Shown here in pieces: positions 1-4,216 of a stretch of 6,781 bases of DNA. Origin of the DNA: an uncultured Kiritimatiellota bacterium (GTDB taxonomy: Bacteria > Verrucomicrobiota > Kiritimatiellia > RFP12 > UBA1067); assembly GCA_934667295.1 (NCBI GenBank), contig CAKULR010000093.1, forward strand, positions 1-6,781. Reading direction: 5' to 3'. The notes beneath the pieces are model-generated. The model saw only the letters and a list, made by a program, of their open reading frames with translations. It was not told where the DNA came from and made no database searches. How positions within the stretch are numbered: the first letter of the stretch is position 1; every line of letters starts with the position of its first letter. The position numbers were made by a program, and so were the translations under genes.

Positions 1-109
1 CCTCACCCCTCCCCTTACACCACCCACTCACATCCCACATCCCCCGTCACATCACACCCTCGCCAAATTTACAAATTCCGTAATTCGCCCACCTAGGCAT
101 TACACCTCA
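1..109. other. Intergenic sequence upstream of gdhA, C-rich
   Basis: No gene is supported here. Bases 1-45 contain no G at all on the plus strand and are rich in CA and CCC tracts. C runs lie at 6-9, 11-14, 23-25, 34-36 and 41-45, so the minus strand has five closely spaced G runs. Bases 60-110 are more AT-rich and have no recognisable promoter. The end of any upstream gene lies outside the window. Confidence 0.5.
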
Positions 110-180
110 TGTAAACAAGCCCTCCGCAGACCGACACATTCTGTAAAAACACGTGCATGGCATGACATTTGCTGTAAAAT
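110..180 (+). promoter_or_regulatory. Putative gdhA promoter/operator region with three phased TGTAAA boxes
   Basis: The hexamer TGTAAA occurs at 110-115, 142-147 and 173-178, so the copies are 32 and 31 bp apart, close to three helical turns. The last copy overlaps TAAAAT at 175-180, which matches the -10 consensus at five of six positions. I see no good -35 hexamer 16-18 bp upstream, so this would need an activator or another promoter class. Transcription from it would start near 187 and leave a leader of about 70 nt before gdhA. The spacing is seen directly; the regulatory role is inference. Confidence 0.3.
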
Positions 181-212
181 CTGTTTAGAAGTTTCATTCT
201 TTCACTCATGGT

Positions 213-235
213 CTGCCCGCATGAAAGCCGGGCAG
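213..235 (+). promoter_or_regulatory. Small hairpin in the gdhA 5' leader
   Basis: CTGCCCG at 213-219 is perfectly complementary to CGGGCAG at 229-235, giving a 7-bp GC-rich stem with a 9-nt loop. No T tract follows, so it is not an intrinsic terminator. It ends 7 nt before the AAAAGGA ribosome site (243-249) and could influence initiation or message stability. It matches no riboswitch class I know. Confidence 0.3.
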
Positions 236-254
236 GCAACTTAAAAGGATACAC

Positions 255-1628
255 ATGAACGCATACATCGAAGCGGTTCTCAAAGACGTCAAGGCGAAGA
301 ACGCCAACGAGCCGGAATTCCTCCAGGCCGTTGACGAGGTGTTGACCACCCTCTCCCCCGTCATCGACGCGAACAAGGCCTACCAGGACGAGGCCATTCT
401 GGAGCGGATGGTGGAGCCGGAGCGCGTGATCATGTTCCGCGTGCCGTGGGTGGACGACACGGGCGCCGTGCGCGTGAACCGTGGTTACCGCATCCAGATG
501 AACTCGGCGATCGGTCCGTACAAGGGCGGCCTCCGCTTCGACCCGTCGGTGAACCTCTCGGTCCTCAAGTTCCTCGCCTTCGAACAGGTCTTCAAGAACT
601 CCCTCACGACCCTCCCGATGGGCGGCGGCAAGGGCGGTTCGGACTTCAACCCGAAGCAGAGCCCCCACACCCCCGGCAAACGCTGCAGCGACCGCGAGGT
701 CATGCGCTTCTGCCAGAGCTTCATGACGGAACTCTACCGCCACATCGGCCCCGACACCGACGTCCCGGCCGGCGACATGAACGTGGGCGGCCGCGAAATC
801 GGCTACCTCTTCGGACAGTACAAGCGCCTCGTCAACGAGTGGACGGGCGTCCTCACGGGCAAGGGCCTCTCCTACGGCGGCTCGCTCATCCGCCCCGAGG
901 CGACCGGCTACGGCGACATCTACTTCGCCGAGAACATGCTCGCCATGCGCGGCGAAACCTTCGAGGGTAAGAAGTGCGTCATCTCCGGCGCCGGCAATGT
1001 CGCCTCCTTCGCCGCCCAGAAGCTCATGCAGCTCGGCGCGAAGGTACTCACCCTCTCCGACCGTTCGGGCGCGATCTACTGCAAGGACGGCCTCACGGAG
1101 GAGATGCTGCAGGAAATCATGGTCCTCAAGAACGTCACGCGCGGCGAACTCGCCGACTTCGCGAAGGACAAGGCGGGCGTCGCGTTCTACAAGGGCGCGA
1201 ACAGCTGGCAGATTGCCGACCAGATCGACTGCGCCTTCCCCTGCGCCCGTCAGAACGAACTCAACGGCGACGACGCCGCCTACCTCCTCAAGCACGGCTG
1301 CACGCTCGTCGGCGAAGGCGCGAACATGCCGTCCACGCCGGACGCCATCGAGGCGTTCGTCAACGCGAAGATCATGTACTCCCCGGGCAAGGCCTCGAAC
1401 GCCGGCGGCGTCGCGACCTCGGGCCTCGAAATGTCGCAGAACTCCGGCCGCCTCAGCTGGACCGCCGAGGAAGTCGACGCGAAGCTCAAGGGCATCATGA
1501 AGGCGATTCACGACAACGCCTGGGCCGCCGCCGAGAAGTACGGCCACAAGGGTAACTACGTGATGGGCGCCAACATCGCCGGCTTCACGAAGGTCGCCGA
1601 CGCGATGCTCGCGCAGGGCATCGTCTAA
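255..1628 (+). CDS. gdhA: Glutamate dehydrogenase, probably NADP(H)-specific
   Basis: Cytosolic enzyme that interconverts 2-oxoglutarate plus ammonia and glutamate using a nicotinamide cofactor; the usual direction for the NADP type is ammonia assimilation. The 457-aa product aligns end to end with hexameric bacterial GDHs (usually about 445-450 aa). Substrate and catalytic residues are visible: K90 (GPYKGG), K114 (QVFKNS), K126 (PMGGGKGG) and D174 (PAGDMN). The Rossmann glycine motif is at about 244-250 (SGAGNVA), followed by S268-D269-R270-S271. The NAD-specific clostridial enzyme has Gly-Pro-Asp at 269-271 and E. coli GdhA has Asp-Ser-Ser, so Arg/Ser here favours NADPH. The C-terminal GANMPSTPDA and NAGGVATSGLEM blocks are intact. 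An 8-residue insertion lies at about 135-142. The ATG is supported by AAAAGGA 5 nt upstream. The gene is monocistronic, with its own terminator. Cofactor choice is inference; the family assignment is firm. Confidence 0.97.
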   Translation: MNAYIEAVLKDVKAKNANEPEFLQAVDEVLTTLSPVIDANKAYQDEAILERMVEPERVIMFRVPWVDDTGAVRVNRGYRIQMNSAIGPYKGGLRFDPSVNLSVLKFLAFEQVFKNSLTTLPMGGGKGGSDFNPKQSPHTPGKRCSDREVMRFCQSFMTELYRHIGPDTDVPAGDMNVGGREIGYLFGQYKRLVNEWTGVLTGKGLSYGGSLIRPEATGYGDIYFAENMLAMRGETFEGKKCVISGAGNVASFAAQKLMQLGAKVLTLSDRSGAIYCKDGLTEEMLQEIMVLKNVTRGELADFAKDKAGVAFYKGANSWQIADQIDCAFPCARQNELNGDDAAYLLKHGCTLVGEGANMPSTPDAIEAFVNAKIMYSPGKASNAGGVATSGLEMSQNSGRLSWTAEEVDAKLKGIMKAIHDNAWAAAEKYGHKGNYVMGANIAGFTKVADAMLAQGIV

Positions 1629-1706
1629 GAGTTCTCTGCTGCCTTTAAGAGGGTCTTGTTCGGAAGCGAATTCTGATACCTCCTTATTGCGTAGGCAGAA
1701 ACAGGC

Positions 1707-1746
1707 AAACGGGCGGGACGCGCTTTTGCGCGTCCCGCCCGTTTTG
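1707..1746 (+). terminator. Strong intrinsic terminator of gdhA
   Basis: Bases 1707-1723 and 1728-1744 form a perfect 17-bp inverted repeat around a TTTT loop. The stem core is GGGCGGGACGCG and its outer end is AAAC/GTTT, so the 3' arm ends in a T run at 1742-1745. It lies 79 nt after the gdhA stop codon, with no gene between. The symmetry would also allow some termination of minus-strand transcription, because AAA lies at the 5' end of the left arm. Confidence 0.93.
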
Positions 1747-1992
1747 TATCGCCATGGATTCCGCCACACAGTAACGCCGCCGGGCACAGATGTCCCTACC
1801 CACCTCATTTTTTCTAACCCACCCCAACACACACTACGCATACACAGCATTCTCCCTCAATCCGCCTTTCCTTTTCACGCGCGGAGACTGAACGAACGAC
1901 TTCATGCACAACGACTTCATGTACATTAAGAATACACTAAGAATGACCGTCAAGAATTTCATCAAGATTTTTCCGCATAGAATTCTCATCTA
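1747..1992. other. Intergenic region without a supported gene
   Basis: Nothing here looks coding. An open frame from 1904 to 2086 lacks a ribosome site, runs across the promoter at 1993-2001 and has no recognisable product. Bases 1793-1837 are again G-free and CA-rich, like the window's first 45 bases. A 15-bp tandem duplication sits at 1895-1924, followed by AAGAA at 1928, 1939 and 1952 and AAGAT at 1964, spaced 11-13 bp, leading into the promoter. Confidence 0.6.
1895..1924. repeat. 15-bp tandem duplication
   Basis: AACGACTTCATGCAC (1895-1909) is followed directly by AACGACTTCATGTAC (1910-1924), two copies in tandem with one mismatch. It lies about 70 bp upstream of the perfect -10 at 1996-2001. 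It could be a paired protein-binding site or a recent slippage duplication; the sequence does not decide. Confidence 0.8.
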
Positions 1993-2001
1993 TGGTATAA
2001 T
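1993..2001 (+). promoter_or_regulatory. Extended -10 promoter upstream of the orphan gene
   Basis: TGG directly precedes a perfect TATAAT (1996-2001), the classical extended -10 arrangement that tolerates a poor -35. No TTGACA-like hexamer sits at the right distance. The predicted start is near 2007-2009, about 240 nt before the next gene. The same TGGTATAnT pattern precedes nfnA at 3302-3310, which suggests a preferred vegetative promoter form in this genome. Confidence 0.55.
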
Positions 2002-2005
2002 GCCC

Positions 2006-2186
2006 GTGTTCGGAAGGACTCGGCGTAAATCATGCAGAAAAACTTCGAAAATGGTTTTGAGCCAGGGCCGTAACCTCGTGGCTTAGGAACGTGGCCTAGA
2101 GGACAAAAAAAACCTTGATGCAAGCATTGTTCCTTAACCCAGACATTGCCTTGGTCGTCTGTGACCGTTTGACCGAAAACTTTTTT
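2006..2186 (+). ncRNA. Candidate structured RNA or long structured leader
   Basis: This segment starts at the predicted transcription start and ends in six T (2181-2186). Nested complementarities are visible by eye. GTGTTCGG (2006-2013) pairs with CCGAAAAC (2173-2180) at 7 of 8 positions. CATGC (2031-2035) pairs with GCATTG (2124-2129) with one bulge. GGTTTT (2053-2058) pairs with AAAACC (2109-2114). GGGCCGT (2065-2071) pairs with GTGGCCT (2091-2097) if G-U pairs are allowed. A separate CAGAC/GTCTG hairpin lies at 2140-2161. The size and closing stem are loosely like 6S RNA, but I recognise no conserved family. It may equally be the 5' leader of the gene at 2248, with the T run as an attenuator. 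The pairings were not tested against chance. Confidence 0.3.
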
Positions 2187-2193
2187 GACCGAA
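2162..2193. repeat. TGACCG direct repeats
   Basis: TTTGACCGAA is perfectly repeated at 2168-2177 and 2184-2193, a period of 16 bp. The core TGACCG also occurs at 2162-2167, so three cores sit at 8- and 16-bp steps; another TGACCG is at 1944-1949. The repeats lie just upstream of the orphan gene and overlap a possible -35 (TTGACC, 2185-2190), as expected of an operator. That role is inference. Confidence 0.55.
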
Positions 2194-2214
2194 GAACTTG
2201 ATATTGAATAAAAG
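2185..2214 (+). promoter_or_regulatory. Possible proximal promoter of the orphan gene
   Basis: TTGACC at 2185-2190 matches the -35 consensus at five of six positions. TAAAAG at 2209-2214 matches the -10 at four of six, with an 18-bp spacer. Transcription would start near 2221 and give a short leader to the start codon at 2248. This is weaker than the promoter at 1993-2001 and is offered as an alternative. Confidence 0.25.
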
Positions 2215-2247
2215 TGCAAAAAAACGAGAATGGAAAGGAGACGCAAG

Positions 2248-3120
2248 ATGGCACAGAGAACCTACACGCACTCGGCGTACTGGTACGCGAAGAAGTACGG
2301 TTGGACACACAGCGACAAGACGACCTATACGGGGCGTTATCTCGACTTCGTCGACTGTTCCTACAGATTCGGGAACGGACGCAGCATCTACGATCCCGAA
2401 CCCGTATTCAATCCCCTGATCTTCGCCACCTACCTTGCCGCCGATATCGGCATCGCCGTCCGCAAAGTGTCGGAAACCTTCACCGATCCCGTCAAGCGCG
2501 ACCGCATGCGCCGTGAACTTCTCCGTGACCTGCGGATCGTCCGGCGTCCGTTCTACTACGCACGGGAAACCGCACGCCGACGTCAACTCGCCGCCGAACG
2601 GCGCAAGGTCACACGCCGTACGACGACGGCCCCCATGCCGACGCCTGAAGCCCTTCTCGATGCCTGGAACCGGCGAAAGGAATCGAAAGAGCGGATGATC
2701 CTGCTCGGCGGCATGCTGCAAGATCTTGAATGCTATGTCGATAACGCACTCCGCTTCGACGGGAACGGGACCGTCGTCGGGCGGAACAGAGGTATTCGGG
2801 GCTGGCTGCGAGAACACCTCCCGGAACTCTCGCCCAAGTACAAGACGCTCATGCGGTACAAGGCGATGGCGATCAAGCTGCGGCAGGCAACCGGGACGCA
2901 GGACCCGACGCCCACCTCCGCCCTTCTCAACGAACCGCGTCATCAAGTCGTGCGAGAACTGCTAGAAGATTTCCGCACAACATTCTCATTTATGGAGGAG
3001 TGCGTGAAGCGATGGGTCGATCCACGGCAGGTCTTCGTGGAGGGTCCTCCTGAAATGGGAAAGACGGGGAAGGGGGGAAAGACGAGATCCAGTCCGCCAA
3101 ATAGCCCGTTCACCCAATAG
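2248..3120 (+). CDS. Hypothetical basic protein, possible DNA-binding protein
   Basis: I do not recognise this 290-aa protein. The start at 2248 is chosen over an in-frame ATG at 2230 because AAAGGAG (2234-2240) lies 7 nt before it. No signal peptide or clear membrane helix is seen. Residues 1-60 are aromatic-rich (YWYAKKYGW, then TYTGRYLDFVDCSYRFG). Residues 80-125 are very basic, with runs such as RRPFYY and ARRRQLAAERRK, probably helical. Residues 183-213 (IRGWLREH...YKTLMRYKAMAIKLRQ) look like a helix-turn-helix, resembling in style phage and plasmid proteins that read 'R-T-x-x-R-Y'. An acidic helix follows at about 231-256. The last 25 residues are low-complexity G/K/S/P, and the final seven codons are made by the CCAATAG repeat array. 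It is transcribed alone, between a structured leader and repeats, so a mobile or regulatory role is possible but unproven. Confidence 0.8.
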   Translation: MAQRTYTHSAYWYAKKYGWTHSDKTTYTGRYLDFVDCSYRFGNGRSIYDPEPVFNPLIFATYLAADIGIAVRKVSETFTDPVKRDRMRRELLRDLRIVRRPFYYARETARRRQLAAERRKVTRRTTTAPMPTPEALLDAWNRRKESKERMILLGGMLQDLECYVDNALRFDGNGTVVGRNRGIRGWLREHLPELSPKYKTLMRYKAMAIKLRQATGTQDPTPTSALLNEPRHQVVRELLEDFRTTFSFMEECVKRWVDPRQVFVEGPPEMGKTGKGGKTRSSPPNSPFTQ

Positions 3121-3256
3121 ATATAGATAGCCAATCAATAGATAGCCAATTCGTCCAATAGTCATTTGTTCAATAGTCAAACAATCAGTTAGCCAAACAA
3201 CCTGTTCGCCCAATGGAACGTGTACCCGATGGAACGTATGCCCGATGGGCAAACGG
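3097..3256. repeat. Degenerate CCAATAG-type tandem array, period about 15-16 bp
   Basis: CCAAATAG (3097) and CCCAATAG (3113) are 16 bp apart. ATAGATAGCCAAT is perfect at 3123-3135 and 3138-3150, period 15. CCAATAG/CAATAG variants follow at 3155, 3171, 3182 and 3193. Three 16-mers close the array at 3209, 3225 and 3241, each beginning CCCAATGG or CCCGATGG. CCCGTTCACCCAATAG at 3105-3120 is matched 96 bp (6 x 16) later by CCTGTTCGCCCAATGG at 3201-3216. The array overlaps the last codons and stop of the orphan gene, since the TAG at 3118-3120 lies inside a unit. Units are too short and have no unique spacers, so it is not CRISPR. Confidence 0.75.
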
Positions 3257-3301
3257 CGGGCGACCACGGTACATCTTGGTGCGGCACGGCCGGGTGAAAT
3301 T

Positions 3302-3310
3302 TGGTATACT
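3302..3310 (+). promoter_or_regulatory. Extended -10 promoter of nfnAB
   Basis: TGG precedes TATACT (3305-3310), a five-of-six match to the -10 with the extended TG element. No acceptable -35 lies 16-18 bp upstream. The predicted start near 3317 gives a leader of about 27 nt to the nfnA ATG. It sits directly after the repeat array, so the array would flank RNA polymerase bound here. Confidence 0.55.
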
Positions 3311-3343
3311 ATCTGAAAAGTCATTTGTGGAATCGAGGCAACC

Positions 3344-4198
3344 ATGAACCGCATCATCGCAAAACGACAGCTTTCCGAAAATGTCTTCCGCATGGACGTG
3401 GAAGCCCCCCTCATCGCCCAGGAGCGCAAGCCCGGCCAGTTCATCATCCTCATGGTCGACGACCAGTTCGGCGAACGCATTCCCCTCACCATCGCCGACG
3501 CGGATCCGGGCAGGGGCACGATCACGCTCATCTTCCAGACCGTGGGCGCGACAACGCTGAAGCTCTCCAAGCTGAATGTCGGCGACAACCTCCCGGCGGT
3601 ACTCGGTCCGCTCGGCAAGCCCACGTCCATCCGCGGCGCGAACGGCGAGCCGCCCGGCCACGTCGTCTGCGTGGGCGGCGGCATCGGCGTCGCGCCGATG
3701 CACCCCATCGCCCAGGCGCTCAAGGCCGCCGGCAACAAGGTGACGATCATCATGGGCGCGCGCAACAAGGGCCTCTTCGTGATGGAGGACGAGATGCGGG
3801 CGATTGCGGGGGACAACCTCATCCTCATGACGGACGACGGATCGTCCGGACGCAAGGGGCTCGTCACCGAACCGCTCAAGGAACTCTGCGCCGCCGGGGC
3901 CGTCGACGAGGTCATCGCCATCGGTCCGCCCATCATGATGAAGTTCTGCGCGCTCACGACGCAGCCCTTCGGCGTGAAGACGGTCGCGTCCCTCAACACG
4001 ATCATGATCGACGGCACGGGCATGTGCGGCGGCTGCCGCGTCTCCGTCGGCGGCAAGACGAAGTTCGTCTGCGTCGACGGTCCCGAGTTCGACGCCCACC
4101 AGGTCGACTGGGACCTCATGCTCAAGCGCATGGGCGCCTTCAAGCCCCAGGAACGCGCGGCGATGGACCACGTGTGCAACCTCTTCAAGAACCTTTAA
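3344..4198 (+). CDS. nfnA: NADH-dependent ferredoxin:NADP+ oxidoreductase small subunit (FAD/[2Fe-2S])
   Basis: Small subunit of the soluble NfnAB transhydrogenase, which couples oxidation of NADH and reduced ferredoxin to NADP+ reduction by flavin-based bifurcation. The 284-aa product belongs to the ferredoxin-reductase/PyrK-like family. A FAD-binding barrel occupies residues 1-100, with KPGQF (29-33) and ERIPLTIAD (44-52). A nucleotide-binding domain follows, with VGGGIGVAP (110-118). The C-terminal iron-sulfur module has C228, C231 and C243 (GMCGGC then FVC). Known NfnA proteins ligate this [2Fe-2S] with one Asp and three Cys, and D223 just upstream is the obvious Asp candidate. The ribosome site is weak (GAGG, 3335-3338). 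Only 18 nt separate it from nfnB, the usual gene order. Alternatives in the same family are a sulfide dehydrogenase subunit or PyrK, but pairing with the GltD-like gene favours Nfn. Symbols vary (NfnA/NfnS). Confidence 0.9.
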   Translation: MNRIIAKRQLSENVFRMDVEAPLIAQERKPGQFIILMVDDQFGERIPLTIADADPGRGTITLIFQTVGATTLKLSKLNVGDNLPAVLGPLGKPTSIRGANGEPPGHVVCVGGGIGVAPMHPIAQALKAAGNKVTIIMGARNKGLFVMEDEMRAIAGDNLILMTDDGSSGRKGLVTEPLKELCAAGAVDEVIAIGPPIMMKFCALTTQPFGVKTVASLNTIMIDGTGMCGGCRVSVGGKTKFVCVDGPEFDAHQVDWDLMLKRMGAFKPQERAAMDHVCNLFKNL

Positions 4199-4216
4199 CC
4201 CCACAACCCAAACGCC

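Noticed and set aside
93..1850. 585-codon open frame on the minus strand opposite gdhA
   Set aside because: It is a composition shadow of a GC-rich gene: the product is dominated by A, R, V, E and G with no recognisable motif, and it runs through the gdhA terminator. The plus-strand product is a clear GDH.
2009..2025. SRP (4.5S) RNA signature, because GTTCGGAAGGA resembles the conserved apical motif
   Set aside because: The following bases do not continue the motif, and the complementary 5' arm would have to lie upstream of the promoter. Only about nine bases match.
1904..2086. 60-codon plus-strand frame
   Set aside because: No ribosome site, it overlaps the TATAAT promoter and the start of the possible RNA, and its product is not recognisable.
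2153..2186. Intrinsic terminator ending at the T6 run
   Set aside because: The only local stems before the T run are GGTC/GACC and GTTT/AAAC, 4 bp each and weak. Attenuation is possible but the evidence is not sufficient to annotate a terminator.
2134..2946. 270-codon minus-strand frame opposite the orphan gene
   Set aside because: No ribosome site or recognisable motif. The plus-strand gene has an ideal Shine-Dalgarno at the right distance and a more protein-like composition.
3097..3256. CRISPR array
   Set aside because: Repeats are short (7-13 bp), degenerate and nearly contiguous, without spacers of constant length, and no cas gene is nearby.
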